64,000 nt of DNA from Niveibacterium umoris (GCF_014197015.1 NZ_JACIET010000001.1:1922001-1986000), one strand, 5' to 3'. Counted from the stretch's first letter, positions 1-9,792 are shown. Made by a program: numbers and translations. Notes: generated from the letters alone by a model not told the origin.

Positions 1-106
1 CGCCCACTTCGGCGGCGCCACCACACGCATGCAAGTTCTCCTCGCCCGTGGCGTGAACGCCGCCACCGGCAACTGGCCTGAAATCATCTGGCAGAAGATT
101 CTATGA
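1..106 (+). CDS. gspK: Type II secretion system minor pseudopilin GspK, C-terminal end (partial)
   Basis: Only the last 34 codons are present; the gene begins upstream of the window. The reading frame starts at base 2 and ends in TGA at 104-106. The tail reads ...TGNWPEIIWQKIL, which resembles the final beta strand of GspK. The stronger evidence is context: gspL starts at 103 in an ATGA overlap and is followed by gspM and gspN. GspK caps the tip of the pseudopilus in the periplasm. The identity is inferred mainly from position because too little protein is visible to judge domains. Confidence 0.75.
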   Translation, partial: AHFGGATTRMQVLLARGVNAATGNWPEIIWQKIL

Positions 107-1296
107 CCCTGCTTCGCCTCTACATCACCGAATCCTGGCCCCAGGAACCCGTTTGCGAATGGGAACTGGTCGGCCCCGACGGACGCACGGCTTCCGCCGG
201 CGAGTCGGAACCACGTCACTGGCCAGCCGCCGAACAAACCGAGTTCGTGCTCGCCGGCACCCAGACCGTCTGGCTGACGACCCGCCTGCCGCGTGCGCCC
301 AAACGCGAGCAGGACCGCCTGATCCGGTTCGCACTCGAAGACCAACTGGTGCAGGAGCCTGACAGCCAGCACTACACGATCACCGACCGCGACGGCGAAT
401 CCGCACGGGTACTGGTGTGCGCGCGCGACCGCCTGCGCCAGATCGTCTCGCAGCTCGAAGCGCTGGGCCGCCCACCGCGCCGCGCCGTGGCCGAAGTACA
501 AACCACCGCCCTCGGCGTCGAGGGCGACTGGACCCTGCATTGTGGTCTCACGCAGGCAGTTGTCGTGGGCGTCGCGCCAACGCCCTTCGCCTTCGATCTG
601 GACGGCGTTTCACCCCCGCCCTTGTTGCTCACCGCCGCACAACAGGCGCGCGATGCAAACCGCCTGCCTGCCCGCTGCGTGCTCCACTGCGCACCCGGCG
701 CTCCGCAGTTCGATATCGCCGCCTGGCAGGAGACGCTCTCGATTCCGGTCGAGGAAGGCGCGCCCTACCAGTGGTCTGCCGCGACGGGCGGCACCAACCT
801 GCTTCACGGCGAGTTCATGTCGGACAAGGAGCGCATGGCCTGGTTGCGCCGCGCGCGCCCGGTGCTGTGGGTTATGGCGGCCGCGATCGCGGCGGAGCTG
901 GTGCTATCGGCGGGGCAGGTGCTGTGGCAGCGCGGCCAGCTCAAGGAAGCGCGAGATCGCATGCAAACGGTATTCCGCACTGCATTCCCGAATCAGCCGA
1001 TCGTCGATCCGGCGGCGCAGATGCGAAGCCAGCTCAATCAGCTCAAGCGCGCCCACGGCCAACTCGGCGATGACGACGCGATCGCGCTGCTGGCGCTGGT
1101 CGGCGAGGTGCTCGGCGGTGACGCCCGCGATGCGCTCGACGGCATGAAGTACGAGAACGGCCGCCTGGAACTCACCTTGTCGCCGCGTGTCGGGGCACAG
1201 ATCAGTTCGATCACGCAGCGCCTCAACGCCCGCGGCCTCACTGTCGCACAACAAGGCGATAACCGGCTCGCGATTCGCAAGGAGGTCTCGCAATGA
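103..1296 (+). CDS. gspL: Type II secretion system protein GspL
   Basis: GspL is an inner-membrane platform protein. Its cytoplasmic actin-like domain binds the ATPase GspE, and its periplasmic ferredoxin-like domain pairs with GspM. The 397-residue product has the expected plan: a soluble N-terminal domain (about 1-245), a conserved NLLHGEF motif near residue 233 just before the membrane, one hydrophobic segment at about 251-271 (VLWVMAAAIAAELVLSAGQV), and a periplasmic C-terminal domain. The ATG overlaps the gspK stop (ATGA), and its own stop overlaps gspM, so translation is probably coupled across the operon. Length is normal for the family. Confidence 0.9.
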   Translation: MTLLRLYITESWPQEPVCEWELVGPDGRTASAGESEPRHWPAAEQTEFVLAGTQTVWLTTRLPRAPKREQDRLIRFALEDQLVQEPDSQHYTITDRDGESARVLVCARDRLRQIVSQLEALGRPPRRAVAEVQTTALGVEGDWTLHCGLTQAVVVGVAPTPFAFDLDGVSPPPLLLTAAQQARDANRLPARCVLHCAPGAPQFDIAAWQETLSIPVEEGAPYQWSAATGGTNLLHGEFMSDKERMAWLRRARPVLWVMAAAIAAELVLSAGQVLWQRGQLKEARDRMQTVFRTAFPNQPIVDPAAQMRSQLNQLKRAHGQLGDDDAIALLALVGEVLGGDARDALDGMKYENGRLELTLSPRVGAQISSITQRLNARGLTVAQQGDNRLAIRKEVSQ

Positions 1297-1787
1297 GCGC
1301 GATTCAGGAACGTCTGCAAACCGCACGTGCATGGTGGGCCGGGCTAGCGCCGCGCGAGCGCACCATGTTCGCCGCGATGGTGGCGGTGGTTGGCATCGCC
1401 GCGCTATGGTCCCTCGCCGACTGGAGCATCGCCGAACGCAAACGCCTCGCCAAAGCCCTGCCGATCGCGCAGGCGCGCCTGGCAGCGATGCGCGACGATG
1501 CCGCCGAGGTGCAGCGCTTGCAGCGCCAGCAGGCGCGGCCCGCCGAGACCGCCGCCGGCCTCGCCGAGCCCATGCAGGCAAGCGCGCGGGGCCGGGGGTT
1601 GACGATGGATGTTCGGGTTGATGGCGGGGGCCTGCACGCCACCGGGTCGGGCAGTTTCGATGTGTTGATCGACTGGCTCGCCGAAGCGCAGCGCGACCAT
1701 GGCTTTCGTGCAACGCGGCTGAGTGCGACACGTGGACCAAGCGGCGTCGCGTTTGAAGCCGACCTGACGCCACCGGGCGCCCAGTGA
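1293..1787 (+). CDS. gspM: Type II secretion system protein GspM
   Basis: GspM is a small inner-membrane protein that pairs with GspL and GspE in the T2SS assembly platform. The 164-residue product has a short cytoplasmic N terminus, a single membrane span at about residues 23-42 (MFAAMVAVVGIAALWSLADW), then an alpha-helical, Ala/Arg/Gln-rich periplasmic region leading into a small alpha-beta domain. The start ATG overlaps the gspL stop by four bases and the 3' end overlaps gspN (GTGA). GspM sequences diverge strongly, so the call depends on topology, length and position between gspL and gspN. Confidence 0.87.
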   Translation: MSAIQERLQTARAWWAGLAPRERTMFAAMVAVVGIAALWSLADWSIAERKRLAKALPIAQARLAAMRDDAAEVQRLQRQQARPAETAAGLAEPMQASARGRGLTMDVRVDGGGLHATGSGSFDVLIDWLAEAQRDHGFRATRLSATRGPSGVAFEADLTPPGAQ

Positions 1788-2530
1788 TCCGCCGCGCCCT
1801 GCTATTCCTCGTATTGCTGGCGCTGTCGATCGCGCTGCGCGCGCCGTCATGGCTGATGGATACGGCTGTCAAAAGCGCGACCTCGGGCGAGGTGCGACTC
1901 GCACTGATTGAAGGCACGCTATGGAACGGCAAAGGCACACTCACGGTAGTCGACCCGGTGAGCTTGCGCGCGCAGCCCTGGGTTTCGCTCCAATGGCGCT
2001 GGCTGCCTGCGCAACTGCTGCGCGGGGACGCCGCGTGGCAACTCACGGCGGATGAAAAACCTGCGGGCGAAATCGCTGCGGGGATTCGCGGCTGGCGCGC
2101 CGATGGGCTCTCGCTGGCGGCGCCGGCACGTTTCGCCATGGAACGCATTCCGCACGCATTCGGACGCCTTGGCTGGCGCGGCGACGTGCAGGCCGAGACG
2201 ACGCAGTGGCGCTGCACCTGGGCACGACGCTGCGACGGACGCCTGTCACTACGCTGGTCAGGCGCCGCGGTCGATGTGCTGCGGGGTCGCCCGCTCGGCG
2301 ATTATCAACTCGACACACGCGGTGAGGGCGAACGCCTTACCGTGGCGTGGACCACCTTGCGAGGTGAGACGCGCATCGAAGCACAGGGCTTTGTCGATGC
2401 CGGGCACTGGCAATTTGGCGGCACCGTGAAGGGCGACCCGAGCTTCCTTCAACGTCTGCCGGCAGTCGCGGGCAAGTTCGTCCAACCCACCGGAAGCGCC
2501 GGCGAGTATCGCTTCAACCTCGGGAATTAG
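1784..2530 (+). CDS. gspN: Type II secretion system protein GspN
   Basis: This is a 248-residue protein with an N-terminal membrane anchor (residues 5-20, ALLFLVLLALSIALRA) and a beta-rich periplasmic body, matching the GspN family found in a subset of type II secretion operons. GspN is not essential in every T2SS, and its role at the inner membrane is poorly defined. The start is GTG at 1784, which forms a GTGA overlap with the gspM stop; no ATG fits as well. It is the last gene of the operon seen here, and the next gene is convergent. No clear rho-independent terminator is visible in the 39-base gap. Confidence 0.85.
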   Translation: MIRRALLFLVLLALSIALRAPSWLMDTAVKSATSGEVRLALIEGTLWNGKGTLTVVDPVSLRAQPWVSLQWRWLPAQLLRGDAAWQLTADEKPAGEIAAGIRGWRADGLSLAAPARFAMERIPHAFGRLGWRGDVQAETTQWRCTWARRCDGRLSLRWSGAAVDVLRGRPLGDYQLDTRGEGERLTVAWTTLRGETRIEAQGFVDAGHWQFGGTVKGDPSFLQRLPAVAGKFVQPTGSAGEYRFNLGN

Positions 2531-2569
2531 GGCTGTTCCCGCGCCAGGAGACAGACTGGCTCTCTCTTG

Positions 2570-3001
2570 TCAGTGCGGACGCGGCAAGCCCGAGAGTCGA
2601 GCCCCCTTCTTCAGCCCGCGCGCCTGAAACCAACCACGGTTCATTTCAAGGGCAAAGCGCACTGGTGCTGCTGCGCAATGGCTTTCCTCGGTCTCGGCGG
2701 CCATCTCTTCGATGTTGACGATCCGCCCGCCATCGTCGATGAAGGCCACCGACAGCGGAATCAGCGTGTTCTTCATCCACATGCAGTGGCTTGCCGGCAC
2801 GTCAAACACGAACAGCATGCCGCGCGTTTCGGGCATGGATTTCCGGTACATCAGGCCAACCATGCGCGACTCTTCGGTGGCTGCGACTTCGGCGTCGATA
2901 CGGTGCATACCCACACTCAGTTCGGCATGCGGCAGCACATCGGCGCACGCTTGCATCGCAGGCCCTGCCAGGGCACATGCAAGCAGAAGCTTTCTCAACA
3001 C
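2570..3001 (-). CDS. DUF192 family secreted protein
   Basis: A 143-residue protein with an N-terminal signal sequence (MLRKLLLACALAGPAMQACA), followed by a DUF192 domain. Recognisable family features are the central RMVGLMYRKSMPETRGMLFVF stretch (shown here at 20 residues or fewer from RMVGL onward), the CMWMKNTLIPL segment and the later FIDDGGRIV turn. DUF192 proteins are small beta-rich exported proteins of unknown function. The gene converges on gspN and lies downstream of rluE on the same strand, about 80 bases away. Start chosen at the ATG that gives a normal signal peptide. Confidence 0.85.
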   Translation of the reverse strand: MLRKLLLACALAGPAMQACADVLPHAELSVGMHRIDAEVAATEESRMVGLMYRKSMPETRGMLFVFDVPASHCMWMKNTLIPLSVAFIDDGGRIVNIEEMAAETEESHCAAAPVRFALEMNRGWFQARGLKKGARLSGLPRPH

Positions 3002-3079
3002 TTGAAACCTCTTGGGTGATTGGATCGGTTGCGTTGGCTACGCGGGCAAAATGTTATCAGGCGTCGCCATGACGACCGT

Positions 3080-3658
3080 TCAGCCACGACGTGAGCGCGT
3101 GGCGGATGGCGACTTGTCGAGGCCGACCTCTCGCCACTCGCCGGGCGCGAGGCCCTCGACGCGCCATTCGCCAATCGCGACGCGAATCAGCCGCAGCGTG
3201 GGGAAGCCCACCTTGGCGGTCATCCGCCTTACCTGACGGTTCTTTCCCTCGGTCAGCCGGATTTCGATCCACGACGTCGGTACGGACTTGCGGAACCGCA
3301 CCGGGGGATCGCGCGGCCACAGCCAGTCGGGCTCGTCGATGCGCAGTGCTTCGCAGGGGCGCGTGACGAAATCCCCCAGATCCAGACCACGCCGCAGCTG
3401 CGCCAGCGCAGCCTCATCCGGTTCCCGTTCCACCTGAACGCAGTAGGTCTTCGCTTGCTTGTGGCGCGGGTTCGCCAATTGCTGCTGCAACTGACCGTCG
3501 TCGGTAAGCAGCAGCAAGCCCTCGCTGTCCGCATCCAGCCGCCCTGCAGCATAAACGTCGGCCGGCAGCCCGCATTCGGCCAGGGTGCGTTGTGTGGCAT
3601 CGCCGGTGAACTGGCTGAGCACGCCAAACGGCTTGTTGAGCAGGACGATTCGCGTCAT
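3080..3658 (-). CDS. rluE: 23S rRNA pseudouridine synthase, RluE type
   Basis: RluE converts U2457 of 23S rRNA to pseudouridine. The 192-residue product begins MTRIVLLNKPFGVLSQF and has the RluE/RsuA-family catalytic motif GRLDADSEGLLLLTDDG (catalytic Asp in RLD), followed by the KxYxVxVE strand and the EGKNRQVRRM motif. The frame is open to 3709, but that extension would run through the cold-shock gene's terminator hairpin (3677-3700), so the internal ATG at 3658 is preferred; it also matches the usual family length. RluE lacks the S4 domain of RluB/RsuA and none is seen here. Confidence 0.88.
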   Translation of the reverse strand: MTRIVLLNKPFGVLSQFTGDATQRTLAECGLPADVYAAGRLDADSEGLLLLTDDGQLQQQLANPRHKQAKTYCVQVEREPDEAALAQLRRGLDLGDFVTRPCEALRIDEPDWLWPRDPPVRFRKSVPTSWIEIRLTEGKNRQVRRMTAKVGFPTLRLIRVAIGEWRVEGLAPGEWREVGLDKSPSATRSRRG

Positions 3659-3664
3659 GGCTTC

Positions 3665-3700
3665 CAAAAAACGACAAAGCCCGCCGGGAGCGGCGGGCTT
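3665..3700 (-). terminator. Rho-independent terminator of the cold-shock gene
   Basis: A perfect 10-bp stem, AAGCCCGCCG/CGGCGGGCTT (677-686 with 691-700 of this block of 3000), has a 4-base loop. On the minus strand it is followed by TGTCGTTTTTT. It lies 30 bases after the csp stop and just before the rluE start. Confidence 0.88.
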
Positions 3701-3730
3701 GTTGGTCACGCCGACGTGCGGCGGACGCGG

Positions 3731-3934
3731 TCAGGCGCGCTGGATGTTCGAAGCCTGCTTGCCTTTTGGGCCTTGCACGGCTTCAAACGAAACCTTCTCA
3801 CCTTCTTTGAGCGACTTGAAGCCGTTCATGTTGATGGCGGAGAAGTGCGCGAACAGGTCTTCGCTGCCGTCGTCCGGCGTGATGAATCCGAATCCCTTGG
3901 CGTCGTTGAACCACTTGACGGTGCCAGTTGCCAT
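3731..3934 (-). CDS. Cold-shock domain protein, CspA family
   Basis: A 67-residue single cold-shock domain. It carries the two RNA-binding motifs, RNP1-like [10 protein letters not shown] and RNP2-like DLFAHFSAI, after the typical [11 protein letters not shown] start. These proteins bind single-stranded RNA or DNA and melt mRNA structure. The ATG at 3934 has a GAGGA Shine-Dalgarno six bases upstream; the frame stays open another 71 codons, but that extension has no family match and represents the 5' leader. The long leader and the terminator on the other side suggest a monocistronic gene. Whether it is cold-inducible cannot be read from sequence. Confidence 0.95.
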   Translation of the reverse strand: MATGTVKWFNDAKGFGFITPDDGSEDLFAHFSAINMNGFKSLKEGEKVSFEAVQGPKGKQASNIQRA

Positions 3935-4307
3935 ATTGCTTCCTCTAGTCCTTCGGTGTGTTGCTGTCGATGCTCCCGTTTCCGGGCGGTCCGACACGCG
4001 CATCCCGAAGCCACTCTTCGGTCGGTCATCGCTGCAATTCGGCCGGGGCCGTGGATCGCAGCGCGCCAGCACTCCGGAAACGCGTGTTCCCGCGGCTTTT
4101 ACGCCTTGCAGGAAGTCGGCGTCAACACTTTTTTGCAACACCAACAATCATGACAAATAGTTAATCGGAAAAATCAACTGCAATTTGCCGAAGGCCGATA
4201 GTTTACGACGCAATGCAGCACGCCGCCACAAAGCGCTCAAGAGTGTTGAAAATCCGCCGAAAACCCCGATATCCCGTGTTGTTGAAGTATCGGGCGGAGT
4301 GTTTAGA
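3935..4307. promoter_or_regulatory. Divergent region: csp leader/promoter and clpS promoter
   Basis: About 370 bases without a gene between the divergent csp and clpS genes. The part next to csp (3935 to about 4150) is probably its long 5' leader, as is common for csp mRNAs. The segment about 4130-4190 is AT-rich compared with its surroundings and is the most likely csp promoter area, but no convincing -35/-10 pair stands out. On the plus strand, TTGAAG (4282-4287) and TAGAAT (4304-4309) are spaced by 16 bases and could drive clpS. Confidence 0.5.
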
Positions 4308-4625
4308 ATGGGCCGCATGGCGACGAAAAAGCAGTCTGAATTCGTACTCGAAGCGGAAAAATCGAAGACTCGGCCGCCCCGGCTCTTCAAGGTCGTTCTC
4401 CTGAACGACGATTTCACGCCGATGGATTTTGTGGTGATCGTGCTGCAGAAGTTTTTTTCGCTTGATCGCGAACAAGCAACGCGCGTCATGCTCCAAGTGC
4501 ACAGGGAGGGTCGTGGAGTTTGCGGTGTCTTTCCCAAGGACATCGCCGCGACCAAAGTCGAACAGGTGAGCGCATTCGCGCGGCAGCACCAGCATCCGCT
4601 GGCCTGCGTGATGGAGGAGAACTGA
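4308..4625 (+). CDS. clpS: ATP-dependent Clp protease adaptor ClpS
   Basis: ClpS delivers N-degron substrates to the ClpAP protease. The product is 105 residues from this start and contains the family hallmark [18 protein letters not shown] and the later [17 protein letters not shown] segment, which form the alpha-beta fold binding N-terminal hydrophobic residues and ClpA. A GGAG at 4296-4299 sits eight bases before the ATG at 4308; the next ATG (4317, MATKKQ) also gives a normal ClpS length of 102. An in-frame ATG at 4185 would add a non-conserved tail and is rejected. clpA follows immediately, so the two form an operon. Confidence 0.93.
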   Translation: MGRMATKKQSEFVLEAEKSKTRPPRLFKVVLLNDDFTPMDFVVIVLQKFFSLDREQATRVMLQVHREGRGVCGVFPKDIAATKVEQVSAFARQHQHPLACVMEEN

Positions 4626-4626
4626 A

Positions 4627-6906
4627 ATGATCGCCCAGGAACTTGAAGTCAGCCTGCATATGGCGTTCGTGGAAGCGCGGCAAAAGCGCCACGAGTTCAT
4701 CACCGTCGAACATCTTTTGCTAGCGCTGCTGGACAACCCCTCGGCCGCAGAAGTGCTGCGCGCGTGTGCAGCCAACACGGACGAGTTACGGCGCGAACTC
4801 ACGCAATTCATCACCGAACACACACCCACCGTGGGCGGCGAGGAAGACATCGATACGCAGCCTACGCTGGGATTCCAGCGCGTGATCCAGCGCGCGATCC
4901 TGCATGTGCAATCCTCGGGCAAGAAGGAAGTGACAGGTGCAAACGTTCTGGTCGCCATCTTCGGCGAGAAGGAATCGCACGCCGTCTACTTCCTCAATCG
5001 CCAGGGCATTACGCGACTGGATGTGGTGAATTTCATTTCGCACGGCATTACCAAATCGCCGCAGCCGACGCCGAAACCCAGCGCGGAAAAATCTGAGAGC
5101 GAACAGGGCGAAGCCGAACAGGAAACGGCGAGCACCAATGGCGCACTTGAGAACTTCACGCAGAACCTGAACCAGGCCGCGCTGGTCGGAAAGATCGACC
5201 CCTTGATCGGGCGCGACAAGGAAGTCGAGCGCGTCATCCAGACGCTGTGCCGGCGGCGCAAGAACAACCCCTTGCTGGTAGGCGAGGCTGGCGTTGGCAA
5301 GACGGCGATTGCCGAGGGCCTCGCACGCCGCATCATCGAAGGTCGTGTTCCGGAGATTCTCGAGAATGCGCAGGTTTTCGCGCTGGATATGGGATCGCTG
5401 CTGGCCGGCACGAAATATCGTGGCGATTTTGAACAGCGCCTCAAGGCCGTCCTCAAGGCTTTGGTCGAAACTGACAATGCAATCCTGTTCATCGACGAGA
5501 TCCATACGCTGATCGGCGCCGGTGCGGCGTCGGGCGGCACGCTGGACGCTTCGAACCTGCTCAAGCCCGCGCTTTCGAGCGGGCAGCTCAAGTGCATCGG
5601 CGCGACCACCTACAACGAATTCCGCCAGATCTTCGAGAAGGATCACGCGCTATCCCGCCGCTTCCAGAAGGTGGATGTGAACGAGCCGTCGATCCCCGAA
5701 ACGATCGAGATCCTCAAAGGCCTCAAGTCTCGGTTTGAGCAGCACCATGGGGTCAAGTACTCGCAGGCCGCACTGACCAGTGCGGCAGAACTGTCGGCGC
5801 GTTACATCAATGACCGTCACCTGCCGGACAAGGCGATCGATGTCATCGACGAAGCGGGTGCAGCACAACGCATCCTGCCCAAGTCGCGGCAGAAGAAGAC
5901 CATCGGGAAAGGCGAGATCGAGGAAATCGTCGCCAAGATCGCTCGCATCCCGCCCCGTAGCGTCTCGTCGGACGACAAGACCGCACTGCGCAATCTGGAC
6001 CGCGATCTGAAGAACGTCGTCTTTGGCCAGAACGCGGCGATCGATGCGCTCGCCAAGGCCATCAAGATGTCGCGCTCGGGCCTTGGCAATCCGCAGAAGC
6101 CGATTGGCGGTTTCCTGTTCAGCGGCCCCACTGGCGTCGGAAAGACCGAGGTCGCACGGCAACTCGCGTACACCATGGGTATTGAGCTTGTCCGCTTTGA
6201 CATGTCGGAATACATGGAACGCCACGCCGTCAGCCGCCTCATCGGCGCGCCACCGGGATACGTCGGCTTCGACCAAGGCGGCCTGCTGACCGAAGCGATC
6301 ACCAAGAAGCCGCATTGCGTGCTGCTGCTCGACGAAATCGAGAAAGCGCATCCGGATATCTACAACATCCTGTTGCAGGTGCTTGACCACGGCACGCTCA
6401 CCGACAACAACGGGCGCCAGGCCGATTTCCGCAACGTCATCATCATCATGACCACCAATGCGGGCCAGGAAACGATTCAACGCAATACGATGGGCTTTAC
6501 GCAGACGCGCGAGCTCGGCGACGAGATGGTGGAGATCAAGCGTCTGTTCACGCCGGAATTCCGCAATCGTCTCGACGCAATCATTTCCTTCCGGCCGCTC
6601 GACCGCGAAATCATCCTGCAGGTCGTCGACAAGTTCCTCATGCAGTTGGAGGGACAACTGGCCGAGAAGAAGGTCGAAGCCAGCTTTACGGATGCACTGC
6701 GCGAGTGGCTGGCGAACAAGGGCTTCGACCCCTTGATGGGTGCGCGGCCGATGGCTCGCCTCATCCAGGACACGATCCGCGCCGCGCTCGCCGACGAGTT
6801 GCTGTTTGGGCGTCTTGTCGACGGAGGGAAGGTCACGATTGGCATTGGCGACGAAGGCAAGGTCGTGCTGTCGTTCGAAGAAGAGATTGAGCCCGCACAC
6901 GCCTGA
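4627..6906 (+). CDS. clpA: ATP-dependent Clp protease ATP-binding subunit ClpA
   Basis: ClpA is the hexameric AAA+ unfoldase that feeds proteins into ClpP and uses ClpS as adaptor. The 759-residue protein has the N-domain (about 1-145), a linker rich in Glu/Ser/Pro, and two AAA+ modules. Walker A boxes are GEAGVGKT (219-226) and GPTGVGKT (about 500-507); Walker B motifs are ILFIDEIH (about 286) and VLLLDEIE (about 565). There is no long ClpB-type coiled-coil middle domain, which separates it from ClpB. The gene starts one base after the clpS stop and ends at a terminator. Length matches ClpA (about 758). Confidence 0.97.
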   Translation: MIAQELEVSLHMAFVEARQKRHEFITVEHLLLALLDNPSAAEVLRACAANTDELRRELTQFITEHTPTVGGEEDIDTQPTLGFQRVIQRAILHVQSSGKKEVTGANVLVAIFGEKESHAVYFLNRQGITRLDVVNFISHGITKSPQPTPKPSAEKSESEQGEAEQETASTNGALENFTQNLNQAALVGKIDPLIGRDKEVERVIQTLCRRRKNNPLLVGEAGVGKTAIAEGLARRIIEGRVPEILENAQVFALDMGSLLAGTKYRGDFEQRLKAVLKALVETDNAILFIDEIHTLIGAGAASGGTLDASNLLKPALSSGQLKCIGATTYNEFRQIFEKDHALSRRFQKVDVNEPSIPETIEILKGLKSRFEQHHGVKYSQAALTSAAELSARYINDRHLPDKAIDVIDEAGAAQRILPKSRQKKTIGKGEIEEIVAKIARIPPRSVSSDDKTALRNLDRDLKNVVFGQNAAIDALAKAIKMSRSGLGNPQKPIGGFLFSGPTGVGKTEVARQLAYTMGIELVRFDMSEYMERHAVSRLIGAPPGYVGFDQGGLLTEAITKKPHCVLLLDEIEKAHPDIYNILLQVLDHGTLTDNNGRQADFRNVIIIMTTNAGQETIQRNTMGFTQTRELGDEMVEIKRLFTPEFRNRLDAIISFRPLDREIILQVVDKFLMQLEGQLAEKKVEASFTDALREWLANKGFDPLMGARPMARLIQDTIRAALADELLFGRLVDGGKVTIGIGDEGKVVLSFEEEIEPAHA

Positions 6907-6930
6907 CACCGCGGATCCAGGCGAAGACAA

Positions 6931-6960
6931 AGGCCACCTTCGGGTGGCCTTTCCTCTTTC
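6931..6960 (+). terminator. Terminator after clpSA
   Basis: Perfect 8-bp stem AGGCCACC/GGTGGCCT with a TTCG tetraloop (6931-6950), followed by the T-rich TTCCTCTTTC. It lies 25 bases after the clpA stop. Confidence 0.88.
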
Positions 6961-7014
6961 GGGCTTCGGCCGCTATGCTGAGGGCTCCTGACCGACCCGA
7001 CACCGGAGACTGCC

Positions 7015-7509
7015 ATGACTTTCCAGACGACAGATCTGTGCGACGCAAACGAAGGGTTGCTGGCGGAGGGCCGTCTGCGCGTGCTGGAACCACATTTCCG
7101 TCACTTCGGCGGGCGTCAGCGCTTCTCAGGCCCGATCAGCACCTTGAAGCTCTTTGAAGACAACAGCTTTGTACGCAAGCAGCTTGAGCAGCCCGGCTAC
7201 GGTCGTGTTCTGGTCGTAGACGGCGGTGGATCTTTGCGCTGCGCCTTGCTGGGCGACCAGCTTGCCGAGATGGCCGTGCGCAACGCGTGGGGTGGCGTTC
7301 TCGTATACGGATGTGTTCGCGATACGGCCGCGATCGGCACGCTGGATCTTGGCGTCATGGCACTGGCGCCGCATCCTCAGAAGTCGCTAAAGCGAAATGT
7401 CGGCGAGATCGACGTCACGATCGCCTTCGGAGGCGTACGCCTGCACCCCGGCGAATGGCTCTACGCCGACGAGGATGGCGTCTTGGTGAGCGAGACCCCG
7501 CTCACCTGA
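7015..7509 (+). CDS. rraA: RraA family protein (ribonuclease E regulator-like / HMG aldolase-like)
   Basis: A 164-residue protein of the RraA fold. Family features include the N-terminal TTDLCDAN, the [22 protein letters not shown] segment (here [18 protein letters not shown]) and [12 protein letters not shown], where the Arg-Asp pair and Gly-rich loop line the presumed active site. E. coli RraA inhibits RNase E. Many bacterial homologues of this length are instead 4-hydroxy-4-methyl-2-oxoglutarate aldolases, and the two cannot be told apart here. It appears to be a single-gene unit between the clpSA terminator and the aceA control region. Confidence 0.85.
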   Translation: MTFQTTDLCDANEGLLAEGRLRVLEPHFRHFGGRQRFSGPISTLKLFEDNSFVRKQLEQPGYGRVLVVDGGGSLRCALLGDQLAEMAVRNAWGGVLVYGCVRDTAAIGTLDLGVMALAPHPQKSLKRNVGEIDVTIAFGGVRLHPGEWLYADEDGVLVSETPLT

Positions 7510-7821
7510 ACGCAGCCCGTTCCGGGCGCAACGCGCCAGATGGCGTTGGCGGTGGTTCGGCCCTCACACGGACCGCCACTTCCAGCCTGCGACCATGCAT
7601 CGCATTCAAACGTACGTTTCAAATCACGTTCCTCCATCTCGTATTGTGATACGCCATTTGTATCCCATTGTTTTTACGTGGTTAACTTTTTTCTTCTATC
7701 TTATATAAGACATATTGCTACAGACCAATTCCCCGCCTATACTGCATTCCAACGGGAGCAGCCTTTCGCTGGCATTCGGTGGGGCTGAAATTGGACGACG
7801 TTTGTTTGCTGGGGGAACACC
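7510..7821 (+). promoter_or_regulatory. aceA upstream control region with three inverted repeats
   Basis: 312 bases without a gene and clearly AT-richer than its surroundings. It contains CAAAC-GTAC-GTTTC (7607-7620, with a perfect core AAACGTACGTTT), TGTGATAC-N7-GTATCCCA (7645-7667, one arm mismatch), and the perfect palindrome TCTTATATAAGA (7699-7710). A promoter, TTGCTA-N17-TATACT, follows at 7715-7743, leaving a leader of about 70 bases before the aceA ATG. The repeats look like regulator binding sites; which regulators bind is inference. Confidence 0.65.
7715..7743 (+). promoter_or_regulatory. Probable sigma-70 promoter of aceA
   Basis: -35 TTGCTA (7715-7720), a 17-base spacer, and -10 TATACT (7738-7743). 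The last palindrome (7699-7710) ends four bases before the -35 box, a position where a bound protein could touch RNA polymerase. Confidence 0.7.
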
Positions 7822-9126
<1,305 letters not shown>

Positions 9127-9208
9127 ACCCCTGGGAGCCACCCGGTCACAGAAGCCAACTGTGTAGAAGGTCCAAGAAGCCACTTCCCGGGTCTCTGACC
9201 CGGGGGCT

Positions 9209-9250
9209 AGCGCCGCATCGCGTGGGGGGACGCAGCGGCGCTCTTTTTTT
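9209..9250 (+). terminator. Terminator of aceA
   Basis: Stem AGCGCCGC (9209-9216) pairs with GCGGCGCT (9235-9242) and is followed by CTTTTTTT. The loop of 18 bases is long for a terminator, but the U-run is strong. It lies about 80 bases after the aceA stop. Confidence 0.75.
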
Positions 9251-9273
9251 GCCCGGCCGCAGCCCACGCCCCC

Positions 9274-9300
9274 AAAGAAAAACCCCGCCGAAGCGGGGTT
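9274..9300 (-). terminator. Terminator of erpA
   Basis: Stem AACCCCGC/GCGGGGTT with a CGAA loop (9281-9300). On the minus strand it is followed by TTTCTTT. It lies 22 bases after the erpA stop and may also catch read-through from aceA. Confidence 0.85.
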
Positions 9301-9322
9301 TCATCTGCTGTGTGGCTGTAAA

Positions 9323-9673
9323 TCAGACCGAAAACGACGATCCGCAGCCGCAGGTGCTGGTCGCGTTCGGATTCTTGATCACGAACTGCGCACCTTCGAG
9401 CCCTTCGGTGTAGTCGATCTCGGCGCCCGTCAGGTACTGGTAGCTCATCGGATCGATCAGCAACGTCACGCCTTCCTTGGTCACGACGGTATCGTCATCG
9501 TTCGTGATTTCATCGAAGGTGAATCCGTACTGGAACCCCGAGCAGCCGCCACCGCTTACAAAAACACGCAGCTTGAGGTCCGGATTGCCTTCTTCGAGGA
9601 TGAGTTCCTTAACCTTGCTGGCCGCACTGTCTGTAAAGACCAGGAAGTCGGGGGTGTCAGTCACAGCGTTCAT
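9323..9673 (-). CDS. erpA: Iron-sulfur cluster insertion protein ErpA
   Basis: ErpA is an A-type carrier that passes Fe-S clusters to apoproteins, notably enzymes of isoprenoid synthesis and respiration. The 116-residue protein carries the three conserved cluster cysteines: Cys44 in GGGCSGFQY, and Cys108 and Cys110 in the C-terminal [10 protein letters not shown]. The ATG at 9673 has AGGAG six bases upstream, so the open extension to 9742 is not used. ErpA rather than IscA is preferred because of the [11 protein letters not shown] stretch and the lack of other isc genes nearby. Monocistronic, ended by a terminator. Confidence 0.93.
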   Translation of the reverse strand: MNAVTDTPDFLVFTDSAASKVKELILEEGNPDLKLRVFVSGGGCSGFQYGFTFDEITNDDDTVVTKEGVTLLIDPMSYQYLTGAEIDYTEGLEGAQFVIKNPNATSTCGCGSSFSV

Positions 9674-9792
9674 TGCAAACTCCTGATTCATAAGACATTG
9701 ATTATGAGTTTCGGTGCGGCACCGGTCAAATCGATTCGACACTTGGCAGTCCGACCGGTTCCCGATAAGCGAGCTGGTGCTGTGCCGCTTTT

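Noticed and set aside
904-2217. 437-codon minus-strand frame over gspL-gspM-gspN
   Set aside because: Three overlapping T2SS genes explain the plus strand; the frame is Arg/Ser/Ala low-complexity.
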